DNA of 64,000 bases from Myxococcales bacterium (GTDB taxonomy: Bacteria > Myxococcota > Myxococcia > Myxococcales > Myxococcaceae), in assembly GCA_003153055.1 (NCBI GenBank), contig PMBV01000529.1, positions 9,500 to 73,499 of the forward strand, written 5' to 3'. Below the pieces are notes generated by a model. It did no database searches and had not been told where the DNA came from. It saw nothing but the letters and a program-made list of their open reading frames with translations. A program made the translations under genes and the position numbers. Below are positions 18,022 through 27,265 of the stretch, in pieces; positions within the stretch are counted from its first letter, which is position 1, and every line of letters begins with the position of its first letter.

Positions 18022-18692
18022 GACGTCTTCTCGTTCACGTCGAGGGCCAGACCGAGGAGCAATTCGTCAACGAGATCGTCGCCCCCTACCTCGGGGCTCG
18101 TGGCTTCGCCAGCGTATCAGCTCGGCTGCTCGGCTCTCGCCGCCAGCGCTCTCACCGGGGCGGCATTCGGCCGTGGGCGGGGGTTCGTGACGAGATGGAG
18201 CGCCATCTCAGGGGAGACGAAGAGGTGCTCGCCGCCTTGATGGTCGACTTCTATGGCATGCCGGGCGATTGGCCAGGACGCAGTGCGGCTCGGGCGCGGC
18301 CGGTCGAAGGGCGTTCGGCACCATTGGTCGTCGCGCTCCGCGAGGACTTCCCACCTGAGCTCCGTGGTCGAGTATTCCCGTGCGTGCTCATGCACGAGTT
18401 CGAGGCCTTCGTCTTCGCCGACGTCGACCGGGCGGTACGTGCGTGGGGCCTCGAGGCGCTGGGCCCGAAGCTGCGCGAGGTGCGAGGGGCATTCCCATCG
18501 CCCGAGCACATCAACGACTCACCCATCACCGCGCCGTCCAAGCGGATTGAGGCAGTCGTCGACGGATACGAGAAGCCGCTCATGGGGGCGCTCGCCGTGT
18601 TGGAGATCGGAATCGACCGGCTCCGTCTCGAGTGCGCTTCCTTCGCGGCCTGGCTCCTGGAGCTGGAGGAGGCAGGACGAAGGCCCGGGTAG
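18018..18692 (+). CDS. DUF4276 family protein, ATPase partner
   Basis: 224 residues, GTG start inside the ATPase stop. VEGQTEEQFVNEIVAPYL at the N-terminus, MVDFYGMPGDWPG in the middle and MHEFEAFVFAD downstream are the conserved blocks of DUF4276. The acidic residues (EGQTEE, DFYG, HEFEA) are placed as in a Toprim-like metal site. Pairs of this family with AAA ATPases are widespread, and a role as effector nuclease in phage defence is plausible by analogy to PARIS AriA-AriB (inference). Confidence 0.85.
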   Translation: MRRLLVHVEGQTEEQFVNEIVAPYLGARGFASVSARLLGSRRQRSHRGGIRPWAGVRDEMERHLRGDEEVLAALMVDFYGMPGDWPGRSAARARPVEGRSAPLVVALREDFPPELRGRVFPCVLMHEFEAFVFADVDRAVRAWGLEALGPKLREVRGAFPSPEHINDSPITAPSKRIEAVVDGYEKPLMGALAVLEIGIDRLRLECASFAAWLLELEEAGRRPG

Positions 18693-18773
18693 GCGACCTC
18701 CGCATTTCGTCGACGTGTCACGGCTGGCGACGGGCACCGCGTGCGTCTCCGGTGCCCGCGCCAGGACGCGGGC

Positions 18774-21710
18774 CTACGGGAGCGTCACCACCGCCGCGGC
18801 TGTGTTGTTGGTTTCGCGGGCCTCGGGAATCGCGCCAGCGGGGTCGACGACGGCGATGGCGTAGTACGTCCCCGACGGGAGTGTCTTCAGCTTCAGGGTC
18901 ACCGAGCTCGAGAAGGTCTCGCCCGCCGCGAGCGCGGCCACCCGGTGCTCGCCGAGCAGCACGTCCGTCGTCGTATCGAGCACGGCGTCAGCCGAGAGGT
19001 AGAGCGCCACGGTCGTGGCCGCGGCCTTCTCCGCGCCGACGTTCGTCACGGTGAAGCCGAGCAGCAGCCGTTTGGAGTCGAGTATCGGAGCGAGCGCCAA
19101 GACCAGGTCCTCGTCGCAGCCGGGATCCCGTCGGACACCCTGCGCGTCCACCTGGAAGGTGCTGTCGAGGTTGGTGGTGCGCGGGAAGGGGTTCTGCGGG
19201 CAGGCCTGGAAGGGGTAGTCCTTCTGAATGAGCCGCGGCATCGCGAACGCCTGGGGGTACTCGATGCCTGGCGCGAGGGGCCCCTGGAACAGTGAGGTGC
19301 TCTGGCTCCCGAACGCCTGGTCGCGCACCGTTGGCTCCTCCCAGAAGCGGAAGCCGTCGGTCCCGTCGCTGAACCCATGGGAGTAGCTGCGCGGAGTGTC
19401 GGCCAGCAGGGGACCCGCCCAGGGCCACTGCGGGTCGCGTGTCGTGCCCCGGCGGTGATAGGGGAGCCCGAGCTGCTGCCACTGCTGATTGCCGTCGATG
19501 GACTTGACGAATTCGAGCACGTTGACGGGTGCCGTGGTGCTGGAGACCGGGTACAGGGTCGGCCCATAGGCGGTCGTCGCCAGGGTGGGCGCCAGGTCTT
19601 TGGCCAGCACGTTGAGCGTCGCCGGATCCAGCAGCGCCATCTTGGCCAGCACCACCGCGTTTCGCGCAACGCGATACTGCTCCGGGTCGAAGTACCCCTC
19701 CGGTGTCACGGACATCTCGGCGTCGACGCGGCTGGAGACGTCGGAAATCAACAGCAGGCGTTTGCCGGAGTGGTCCTTGGCGAAGATGCTGTCGAGCGTT
19801 TCGGCCGTCGCGCCGAAGTAGAAGAGCCGGATGAGCTCGGTCACCTGGGGTGCCCCGACCTTGGTGGTCAGCTCGAGGGAGGCGGCGACCAGGGTCGGCT
19901 CCACCTCTTGCAGCACGATGGCCTCCAGCTTGGCGGTCGGATCGATGAGCCAGCCCAGAGGGCCCAGCGCCGCCTTGAGCTGGTTGAGCGCGTCGACCAC
20001 CACGTCGATGCTCTGCTTGACCCTGCAGACGCCGTTGGGGATCTCCTTGGGGACGCCCTGGAACACGGGGGCCCAGCACCCGACCCAATCGGACAGCGGC
20101 GAGAGCGCACCCTCTCCGACGCCGTTGCTCACCGACCCGTCTGGCCCGAACAGCGGCTGCAGCGGATCTCCAGTGCCGTCCATCATTCGCTTGCTCACCT
20201 CGCCCCAGGCCACGACGTAGGCCTCCACCGCCAGGCCGAGATCTCGGTGCCAGTGCTCGAGCATCAGGCGCAGCACCACGACGAAGGCGTCGCGCACGTG
20301 CTCGGTCTGGGCGACCTCGTCCAGCACGGCGAGGAGGTCGTTTCGCGCCTGCTCCCACGACGCCTGGGCCTGGGCCAGCAGGTCGGTGGCGAGGGCGATC
20401 TGCTCCACGAGGATTTGCCGCTCCGTCTCCAGCGCCGCGAGGGCGTCCTGGGCGGCGGCCCGAGCCACCTCGGCGGCGGCCCGGGCGGCGACCTTGGAGT
20501 TGAAGTCAGCGAGTGACTGGTCGCGGTTGGTGATGGCCTGGGTGAGCTGGTTGTTGAGGTCCACCCACGCCGCGGTGAGGCTGCAGATGTCCTCACAGAA
20601 CGGCGCGCACGGCGGTCGCGGCCAGCCACCACAGCCTGGAGGCGTGTTCTTGCAGATGCGGCTGCAGCTCTGTTTCACGGTGTTGCCGAGCCGGGTCTGG
20701 AGATCCGTCACCGCGGCGTTGCGCCCGGCGAGCTCGGCGCTGACCTGGTCGACGAGCCCGGTGAGGGTGGCGATCTCCTGCTGCTTCGCGACGATCAACG
20801 CGCGCTGCACGTCGATCAGCTGGAGCTTCTGGTTGACGAGGCTCCCCTTGACGACGATGTCGTTCTGGAGCCGCTCCGCCTCGGAGCCGAGGTCGGCGAT
20901 CTGGTGCTCGAAGCCCAGGCGCAAGCCGAGGAGCCGTGCGAGCTCATGGGGAATGGTGATGCCTTCGATCTCGGAAATTTTCGCGTGCGCCTTCCCCACG
21001 ACCTCGGTCAACGAATACATCGCGGCCAGGTGGGCCGTGTAGAGCTGCCTCTGGTACTGGCTCCTCACGTCGCCATTGAAGATGAGCCGATCTCTGACGA
21101 ACAACGAAGGCACCGAGACGAGCCCGCTGGCGGGACCCAGGTCGTTGCCCAGGTGGTCGCGCAACGGAGGCGTGTGCCTCGCGATGTAGCTCTCGAGCGC
21201 GATGTGCCGAAGCTCGACCTCCTGCTCCATGGCCTCGCCGTCATTGGTGAGCCAGAAGACGTCGCCCGCGTAGGTGTTGACGTACGAATGCGCCATGATG
21301 TCCGCCGCCGCGTGCCCGAGGTAGCCAAACGCAAAGGCCGTGCGCTCGGGGGTCGACTGATCCGCCAGCATCCACCTGAGCCAATCGCCGGCGTTCCAGC
21401 CACCGGGCACGCCGGGGTGCACCGACATCTGCCCAGCCATGACGTCGGGCAGCAGGTCCGGGCCCACGTTCCCCATGCGGTAGACCGAAGGGTTGGCTTT
21501 GAGGGCCTGCCAGACGTGGGGCGGGACCGAGTACTCCCGTTTGTTGATGGTGACTTTTCCGTCGGGAATGACGTCGTTGAGTACCTGTTGCCCAACCCAG
21601 ACGTGCGTGTCGATTTTGAAGGCGAGCGCGGGGAGCGGCAACAGCATCGAGAGGACACAACACCAGAAGAGCCTCGTTGAGGCCCGAAGACGATTGAGAA
21701 TGAGACGCAA
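18774..21710 (-). CDS. large secreted protein: zinc phospholipase C-like head, coiled coil, CARDB-like tail
   Basis: 978 residues. The start is set at the TTG at 21710, preceded by AGAGAGG at 6 bases and giving a good signal peptide (about residues 1-30, ending LPALAF). The head (about 32-215) has DTHVWVG, GNVGPDLLPD and GHAAADIMAHSYVNTYAGD, the His/Asp pattern of zinc-dependent phospholipase C proteins. Residues about 265-460 are long Ala/Glu/Gln-rich coiled coils broken by a short Cys-rich insert (CSRICKN, CEDIC). The last 110 residues look like a CARDB beta-sandwich (TVTNVGAEKA, ARETNNTAA). Enzyme activity is not proven. Confidence 0.8.
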   Translation of the reverse strand: MRLILNRLRASTRLFWCCVLSMLLPLPALAFKIDTHVWVGQQVLNDVIPDGKVTINKREYSVPPHVWQALKANPSVYRMGNVGPDLLPDVMAGQMSVHPGVPGGWNAGDWLRWMLADQSTPERTAFAFGYLGHAAADIMAHSYVNTYAGDVFWLTNDGEAMEQEVELRHIALESYIARHTPPLRDHLGNDLGPASGLVSVPSLFVRDRLIFNGDVRSQYQRQLYTAHLAAMYSLTEVVGKAHAKISEIEGITIPHELARLLGLRLGFEHQIADLGSEAERLQNDIVVKGSLVNQKLQLIDVQRALIVAKQQEIATLTGLVDQVSAELAGRNAAVTDLQTRLGNTVKQSCSRICKNTPPGCGGWPRPPCAPFCEDICSLTAAWVDLNNQLTQAITNRDQSLADFNSKVAARAAAEVARAAAQDALAALETERQILVEQIALATDLLAQAQASWEQARNDLLAVLDEVAQTEHVRDAFVVVLRLMLEHWHRDLGLAVEAYVVAWGEVSKRMMDGTGDPLQPLFGPDGSVSNGVGEGALSPLSDWVGCWAPVFQGVPKEIPNGVCRVKQSIDVVVDALNQLKAALGPLGWLIDPTAKLEAIVLQEVEPTLVAASLELTTKVGAPQVTELIRLFYFGATAETLDSIFAKDHSGKRLLLISDVSSRVDAEMSVTPEGYFDPEQYRVARNAVVLAKMALLDPATLNVLAKDLAPTLATTAYGPTLYPVSSTTAPVNVLEFVKSIDGNQQWQQLGLPYHRRGTTRDPQWPWAGPLLADTPRSYSHGFSDGTDGFRFWEEPTVRDQAFGSQSTSLFQGPLAPGIEYPQAFAMPRLIQKDYPFQACPQNPFPRTTNLDSTFQVDAQGVRRDPGCDEDLVLALAPILDSKRLLLGFTVTNVGAEKAAATTVALYLSADAVLDTTTDVLLGEHRVAALAAGETFSSSVTLKLKTLPSGTYYAIAVVDPAGAIPEARETNNTAAAVVTLP

Positions 21711-21837
21711 GACAGCCTCTCTCCCAGAGCTCGGGAGTGGATGTGAGAGTGCGGAACGACGCCCACGCGGAGTTGCGTGTGGCGCGGCGCTCTCGCTATC
21801 CGTTTTCGGGGCTCCGTGTACGGTCTTGTTTTGACAT

Positions 21838-21867
21838 CCATGGGTGGTCACGGCATTCCACCCACGG
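21838..21867. repeat. imperfect inverted repeat upstream of the phospholipase-like gene
   Basis: CCATGGGTGG at 21838-21847 and CCACCCACGG at 21858-21867 form a 10-base stem with one G:T mismatch and a 10-base loop, in the 253-base gap between two minus-strand genes. It could be an operator or a terminator for the GH5 gene. No T-tract is present. Confidence 0.35.
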
Positions 21868-21963
21868 AAGACTGTTTGCGTTGACCGCCGTCAGGCCGGC
21901 GGCCGACGACGAGCGGAACAACTCGCGCGAAGTTGGCCGACGCCTTCGTCCTCCGGTCGGACG

Positions 21964-23451
21964 TCAGGGCGAAACGCTCACCCGGTACGACGCGCCTGGC
22001 GACGCGACCACCAGCAGAAGCTCGCGGGTGGCGATCCACTGACTGGCGATGGCGCCCACCACCGAGATGCGCGGGGAGGACCCGAGGTGACGGCGCGGGA
22101 GGTAGACCTCGGTGACCCCGTCAGTGGCGGCGGTGACGTCGAGCGTGAAGCGCCGAGCGCTGGCGTCCCAGCTGAAGGCGGCGATGGTGCCGGCGACGGC
22201 GCGAGGGTAGGCCCGAACGAAGGAGGGCACCCACGGCTGCTCGGTCCGGTCGGGGTTGAGCGCCGAGAAGGATTCGCCGTTCCACTGGGTGGCGGACGCC
22301 GAGACGTCCCACATCATCGCGTGCCCACGGAGCGAGTCGAGGGTGTCGAGCACGAAGTCCAGGTAGGCGGCCTTGGCCCAGTTGTGGTTTGGCACCCCGA
22401 ACTCACCGACGAGCACCGGCATGTTCCACCGCTCGCGAGCCGCGAACTGGGCGGTGAGGTCGCCCTTGATCGCCCCTTCGATGACGAAAGGGAAGCCGAG
22501 CGTCGCCATCGCCTCGTAATAGTGCGGGGCGAACACCGCGCCGGGAAGCGGAGGAGGCCGGAGCGCGCTCGACGGCGCCGCCGTGTTGATCCGCGCGTCC
22601 CACAAGACGGGGACCGTCGCGCCAGCCGCCGCTTGGATGGCCCGGCCCATGCGCGCGGTGAACGCCGGAAGGATAACTCCGTCGAACGTGTCCACCGCCA
22701 CGCTCCCTGGGGCCGGCTCGTTCATCACCTCGAAGGCTGCCACCGCGGGGTGCCCGGCCAGCGCGGCCGCGACCCGGCGCCACGCCACCTCCATCGAGTC
22801 CTGGAGCCCGTCGGCGTTGTTCCACAGTCGATCGAACGCCGCGCTCACCGAAGTGAACGGGAGGAGCGCGGGGATCGCCCACATCGGAAAGCCGCAGTCG
22901 TAATGGGCGGCGCCGTGGGAAACGGGGCCCAGCGCCCACAGCGGGAAGCCGTCTCCGCAGAACGCCGAGGCGAAGGCGTCCTGGTGAAAGTCGACGATGA
23001 CCGACAACCCGTGGGCGTGAGCGGCGTCGAGCAAGAGGCGGTAGCGCGCCAAGTAGCCCTCGTCGTACCCGCCGCGGGTCGGCTCATAGGCCTCCCAGGC
23101 GAAGGTGAGCCGCACGCCGTCGGCACCCAGCGCGGCGACGCGGGTGAAGAAGTCGTCGGCGGCCGCCGCGACCGACTCGTCGGCCCTGAGGTCAAACGGG
23201 AGGTACGGGGGCATCTTGGCTCGGTTGCCCACATTCACTCCGCGGAGCACCACTTCACGGCCCAGCTCGTCGAACAGCCGGGTTCCCTCGACCGAGAGCC
23301 GCCGGCTCGACAGCGTCGGCGGAGCCGAGAGCGCGGCTCGAGTCGTGGCCACCTCTGGTCCTTCGCCCTCGCAGCCGAGAAGGAGGGCGCCGGTGAGCGC
23401 GATGAGAGAGGCGCCGCTGAGGCGGCTGGGAAGGCTTGGTCGGGTGCGCAT
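21964..23451 (-). CDS. lipoprotein GH5-family glycosidase, endoglycoceramidase-like
   Basis: 495 residues from the ATG at 23451, with GGAGGAACGAC just upstream. Lipobox LLGC with Cys27. RGVNVGNRAKMPPYLPF, VIVDFHQD, acid/base Glu245 in EVMNEP and nucleophile Glu350 in VGEFGV define a clan A (GH5) glycosidase. The RGVN(V/L)...DFHQD arrangement is closest to endoglycoceramidase and related GH5 enzymes. A C-terminal beta-sandwich (about 420-495) is typical of that group. It borders the arabinan/xylan enzymes, so a plant glycan substrate is equally possible. Confidence 0.87.
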   Translation of the reverse strand: MRTRPSLPSRLSGASLIALTGALLLGCEGEGPEVATTRAALSAPPTLSSRRLSVEGTRLFDELGREVVLRGVNVGNRAKMPPYLPFDLRADESVAAAADDFFTRVAALGADGVRLTFAWEAYEPTRGGYDEGYLARYRLLLDAAHAHGLSVIVDFHQDAFASAFCGDGFPLWALGPVSHGAAHYDCGFPMWAIPALLPFTSVSAAFDRLWNNADGLQDSMEVAWRRVAAALAGHPAVAAFEVMNEPAPGSVAVDTFDGVILPAFTARMGRAIQAAAGATVPVLWDARINTAAPSSALRPPPLPGAVFAPHYYEAMATLGFPFVIEGAIKGDLTAQFAARERWNMPVLVGEFGVPNHNWAKAAYLDFVLDTLDSLRGHAMMWDVSASATQWNGESFSALNPDRTEQPWVPSFVRAYPRAVAGTIAAFSWDASARRFTLDVTAATDGVTEVYLPRRHLGSSPRISVVGAIASQWIATRELLLVVASPGASYRVSVSP

Positions 23452-23557
23452 GTCGTTCCTCCAGGGAGGCGCGGGAGTGAACGAGAGAATCGAGCGCCTG
23501 GCTACGACAGCTGGGTCGATTGGAAGCCGAACCTGACGGAGCCCCCGGGTCGACCTG

Positions 23558-24388
23558 TCACGCGTTCGGCACCGCCACGTCGATGCGCCCCTCACGGGTG
23601 CCAACGACGCGGTCGAACACTCTCGGCAAGCCGGCGGAGTGGAGGTGCATCGGCGCGGGCCTGGTGCACACCGCATGTCGCGTACGGGGGTCGTCGAGGT
23701 CGAAGAGCTGTGGCCCGCGCCCAGGCGAACGCCGGACCTGCAGGTCTTCGGTCGCCACCAGCACCAGCGCCCGCATCTCCGGGGCCGCCCAGCTCCACAG
23801 AGAGAAGGACCCGTCGGGTGCACGGTTCGCCCGCGCCGAGCGCGTGTGCTGGTGCTCAACCAGCATTACCTCGGTCTCGCTCACCTGGAGCTCTCCGAAT
23901 TCGTAACGGAAGCGGCGCCCGACCTGGGTGGTGAGCGCCATGCGGAGCGCTCGCCCCCGAGGTGGGTGGACGTCCAAGACCACAAAGGCATGCTGGGCCT
24001 CGGCGGCGACGGGCTCGCAGTGCACGTACCCGACCGGTGGGTGCGCCGAGAAAGAGGCCAGGCGCAGGACGGAGTCGAAGTGCTCGAGAGACAGTCGGAA
24101 TGCCCCGCCGATGGCGCCCACCCGGCTGCCGAGCACGCGCATCGCGGCGCGAGCCTGAGCGAGGAGCGGCTCGTCGGTGGGCACTCCATCGAAGACCATC
24201 GCGGTGCCGACGCCGAGCGCGGCGGCCACGTGCTCGGCGTCGTCGAGGCGCAGCCGCCCACCCGCCAGCCACCGTTGGAACGTCCGCAGCTCGATGCCGC
24301 AGCGCTCGGCCAAGGCGGTCTGGGTGAGCCCAAGAGCCGAGAGGCGCGCGCGGAGCTCGGGGCCCTTCACCGTGCAGGTCCTTCTCAT
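23558..24388 (-). CDS. XRE-type helix-turn-helix regulator
   Basis: 276 residues from the ATG at 24388 (MRRTCTVKG). The frame is open upstream but implausible. Residues 10-65 form an XRE/Cro helix-turn-helix (LTQTALAERCGIELRTFQRW, then GRLRLDDAEHVAAALGV). The remaining 200 residues are an unrecognised domain, probably a ligand-sensing or oligomerisation module. It is divergent from the GH54 gene across a 196-base gap and is the only obvious regulator of the surrounding polysaccharide genes (inference). Confidence 0.8.
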   Translation of the reverse strand: MRRTCTVKGPELRARLSALGLTQTALAERCGIELRTFQRWLAGGRLRLDDAEHVAAALGVGTAMVFDGVPTDEPLLAQARAAMRVLGSRVGAIGGAFRLSLEHFDSVLRLASFSAHPPVGYVHCEPVAAEAQHAFVVLDVHPPRGRALRMALTTQVGRRFRYEFGELQVSETEVMLVEHQHTRSARANRAPDGSFSLWSWAAPEMRALVLVATEDLQVRRSPGRGPQLFDLDDPRTRHAVCTRPAPMHLHSAGLPRVFDRVVGTREGRIDVAVPNA

Positions 24389-24584
24389 TGGCGCGGCATC
24401 GTAGCCGACGGTCGGAACAGAGCGTGGGTCGCTCCACGAAGGCGCCGCATTTGCCCGGTTTGGAGGGTCGCGGGACGCCGTTCTCCCGAGCCAGGTGACC
24501 CACTTCTCTCGGGCGCGGACTCTAGGTTCCAGCAGCCGAATAGCCCGCAGGACGCCGCTCTCGAGCAACGGGAAGGAAAAGTGC

Positions 24585-25841
24585 ATGAACCGCCTGTCTC
24601 ACCTCGTCATTGCGGCCCTTTGGCTCCCCGCGCTCGGGTGCGGGATGGGGCTGTTGGGCGAGCTCGATGGCGATCTCGACGGCAATAGCCACGGACGGGA
24701 CGCGGGAACGCCCCCGGCTCGTGACTCGGGCGCGGAGGTGAAGGACTCAGGCCAGAACCAGGACCCCGGCAGGCGGGATGCCGGCGGCCCGGTGGATTCC
24801 GGTGTTTCGGTCGATGCCGGCGGTTCGGTCGATGCGGGTGCCGCGCCTGACTCGGGCACAATCGACCCATCAAAGGCAGGCCCGTGCGACATCTATGCCG
24901 CCGCCGGCACCCCGTGCGTCGCGGCCCACAGCACAGTTCGCGCCCTCTACTCGACGTTCAGCGGCGCCCTCTACCAGGTGAAGAAATCGGACGGCTCGAC
25001 GAAGGACATCCCCGTGAAGAGCGCTGGGGGCTTTGTCGACATCTCGGTGCAGGACACGTTCTGCTCTGGCTCGACGTGCACCATCTCGATCCTCTACGAC
25101 CAGTCCCCGAAGCTGAACCACCTCAAGAAGGCGCCGGCCGGCGCGACGTGGTTGCCGAACGGCGGCAACGAGTCGAGCGCCACCAAGGGGAAAATCATGG
25201 TGAGCGGACATACGGCCTACGGCATCTACGTCACCGCTGACAGCGTCGCCTACCGTAACAACTCAACCAAAGGCATCGCGACCGGCGACCAGGCCGAGTC
25301 GATGTACATGGTGGTCGACGGGAAACGCTCCAGCGGCGTCTGTTGCTTCGACTACGGAAACGCAGAGCTGAACGGCAAAGACAACGGCAATGGCACGATG
25401 GAGGCCCTCTACTGGGGGACCGACACGACGTGGGGCGGCAAGGGAGATGGCAATGGGCCCTGGATGGCAGCCGACCTGGAAAACGGGATGTTCAAGAGCG
25501 ACAAAGGTGGCTGGCAGACGACAGCCGTCTCGCCCAATGCCAAGTCCATCATCGCCAACTTCGCCACGGGCGTGCTCAAGGGCCCCTCCGGCAACCACTA
25601 CACGCTCAAAGGCGGAGACTCGCAGTCGGGCAAGCTCACCACCATGTGGGACGGCAACCGCCCGTCTCCCGGCTACGCGCCCAAGACCCTGGAGGGAGCC
25701 ATCATCCTGGGGACCGGTGGTGACGGCAGCAACTATGGTACCGGAACCTTCTACGAAGGGGCCATGACCATCGGGAACCCACCAGATTCGGTCGACGACG
25801 CCATTCAAGCCAACATCGTCGCCGCGGGCTACGGGAAGTAG
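24585..25841 (+). CDS. GH54 alpha-L-arabinofuranosidase, lipoprotein
   Basis: 418 residues with GGGAAGGA upstream of the ATG. Lipobox LPALGC (Cys19), then an Asp/Gly/Ser-rich linker to about residue 95. The GH54 catalytic domain follows: GPCDIYAAAGTPCVAAHST, nucleophile Glu261 in CCFDYGNAEL, and acid/base Asp380 in GTGGDGSN, by alignment from memory with fungal AbfB. These enzymes release terminal arabinofuranose from arabinan and arabinoxylan. The fungal C-terminal CBM42 is absent. The fungal-like sequence in a myxobacterial lipoprotein frame suggests old transfer (inference). Confidence 0.93.
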   Translation: MNRLSHLVIAALWLPALGCGMGLLGELDGDLDGNSHGRDAGTPPARDSGAEVKDSGQNQDPGRRDAGGPVDSGVSVDAGGSVDAGAAPDSGTIDPSKAGPCDIYAAAGTPCVAAHSTVRALYSTFSGALYQVKKSDGSTKDIPVKSAGGFVDISVQDTFCSGSTCTISILYDQSPKLNHLKKAPAGATWLPNGGNESSATKGKIMVSGHTAYGIYVTADSVAYRNNSTKGIATGDQAESMYMVVDGKRSSGVCCFDYGNAELNGKDNGNGTMEALYWGTDTTWGGKGDGNGPWMAADLENGMFKSDKGGWQTTAVSPNAKSIIANFATGVLKGPSGNHYTLKGGDSQSGKLTTMWDGNRPSPGYAPKTLEGAIILGTGGDGSNYGTGTFYEGAMTIGNPPDSVDDAIQANIVAAGYGK

Positions 25842-25931
25842 GAGGCCGCCAGACGTCGAGACCAGGAGTTCGGCGCTGAGAACCCGGACCCGTTAATCGA
25901 GGCTCCCACTGCTCCCAAGGGAACCCGGTTC

Positions 25932-27251
25932 ATGCACCCACGACTCTCCATCGCCCAGCTCGAGGAGCACCCGCTTCGACAGCGGCTCAACACCGAGTTT
26001 CATGCTCGGCCTCCGATTCCACTCGAGGGCCCGCACCTGGTGTCGCACCTGGTCTTCAAGCACGGCCGCAGCACCGTCGAGCGGGAGCGGGAGAACCTGG
26101 CGAAGCTGACTCAGTCGGTGGTGTGTCAGTCGATCGAGACCTCCGATGCGCACATGCTCGTCGACGCCGGGTCCTTCCGTCTGCGATGGGAGCTGCACAC
26201 CGAGTTCTCGAGCTACACGTTCTTCCGGGCGCTGAGCCCCGGGGCCGAGCTCCACCCCGACTCGACGGCCTTCGACGCCACCCACCCTGACTGGATGGCC
26301 GCCATCCCTGGACGGCTCATCGTAGCGACGCAAGTCGAGCTGCTGCCGGCCATGGAGCGGAGCCCGGAGTCGGTGCTCGCCACCGTGTCGCCCAGCGGGA
26401 GGCAAGTGGTCGCCTCGCGGATCCTCGACGGGAAGGCGTGGGTCTTCACCGATTTCAAAATAGACAACGGCTTCTCCCGCTTTCTGCTCCTCGACGCGGG
26501 CATGACCCAGCGCCAGACGGGGCGCACGGTGCAGCGGCTGGTCGAGCTCGAGACGTACCGGGTGATGGCGTTGATGGGGCTGCCCGTCGCCAAGGAGGTG
26601 AGCAGTTGGCTGCACGCGGCCGAGAAGCAGCTGGCCGAGCTCATGGACCGGATCGGGCAGGCGACCACGCCCGATGACGAGCGCGCCGTGCTGGCGAGCC
26701 TCTCGAAGCTGGCCGCCTCGGTGGAGCACTCGGTGGCTCGAACCACGTTCCGCTTCGGCGCGTCCCACGCCTACCACGGGCTCGTCACCCAGCGCATCGC
26801 CGAGCTGCGCGAGGAGCGAATCCCCGGGCTGCCGACGGTCGACGAGTTCATGCGGCGCCGCCTGCTTCCGGCGATGGCGACCTGCGAGGCGATCAGCCGT
26901 CGACAAGAGGAGCTGTCGGGTCGAGTGGCACGGAACAGCCAGCTCTTGCGGACCCGCGTCGACATCGAGCTCGAGCGGCAGAACCAGGAGCTCCTGTCGC
27001 AGATGAACCATCGTGCCCGGCTCCAGCTGCGACTCCAGGAGACGGTCGAGGGGCTCTCGGTCGTGGTGCTGACCTACTATGGCTCACAGCTCGTGCAGTA
27101 CCTGGCCAAGGGGACCAAGGAGCTCCACCACGTCTCTCCCGACGTCGTGACGGCCATCTCCATTCCCATCATCGCGGCGGTGGTGGCCTGGGGCACCCAT
27201 CGAATGCGCAAGCGCCTCGCGGCCGAGCATGACGCGCCGAAGCACGAGTGA
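25932..27251 (+). CDS. DUF3422 family membrane-anchored protein
   Basis: 439 residues. N-terminal HPLRQRLNTEFHARPP is the family hallmark, with a long soluble region, a coiled coil around 300-390, and a C-terminal hydrophobic segment (VTAISIPIIAAVVAWGTHR) next to positive residues. DUF3422 proteins are predicted inner-membrane proteins of unknown role, common in Proteobacteria. It sits within the polysaccharide locus but shares no motif with it; the link may be accidental. Convergent with the GH3 gene, with only 14 bases between stops. Confidence 0.9.
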   Translation: MHPRLSIAQLEEHPLRQRLNTEFHARPPIPLEGPHLVSHLVFKHGRSTVERERENLAKLTQSVVCQSIETSDAHMLVDAGSFRLRWELHTEFSSYTFFRALSPGAELHPDSTAFDATHPDWMAAIPGRLIVATQVELLPAMERSPESVLATVSPSGRQVVASRILDGKAWVFTDFKIDNGFSRFLLLDAGMTQRQTGRTVQRLVELETYRVMALMGLPVAKEVSSWLHAAEKQLAELMDRIGQATTPDDERAVLASLSKLAASVEHSVARTTFRFGASHAYHGLVTQRIAELREERIPGLPTVDEFMRRRLLPAMATCEAISRRQEELSGRVARNSQLLRTRVDIELERQNQELLSQMNHRARLQLRLQETVEGLSVVVLTYYGSQLVQYLAKGTKELHHVSPDVVTAISIPIIAAVVAWGTHRMRKRLAAEHDAPKHE

Positions 27252-27265
27252 TGGGCCGCCTGTCT

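Noticed and set aside
18319..18330. CACCATTGGTCG as another dispersed ACCATTGGT element
   Set aside because: It lies in the DUF4276 coding sequence with no partner arm; treated as a chance match.
21844..23934. Very long open frame on the plus strand opposite the GH5 gene
   Set aside because: Translation is Arg/Gly/Glu-rich without motifs. It is the mirror of a GC-rich gene with clear GH5 motifs and a strong ribosome site.
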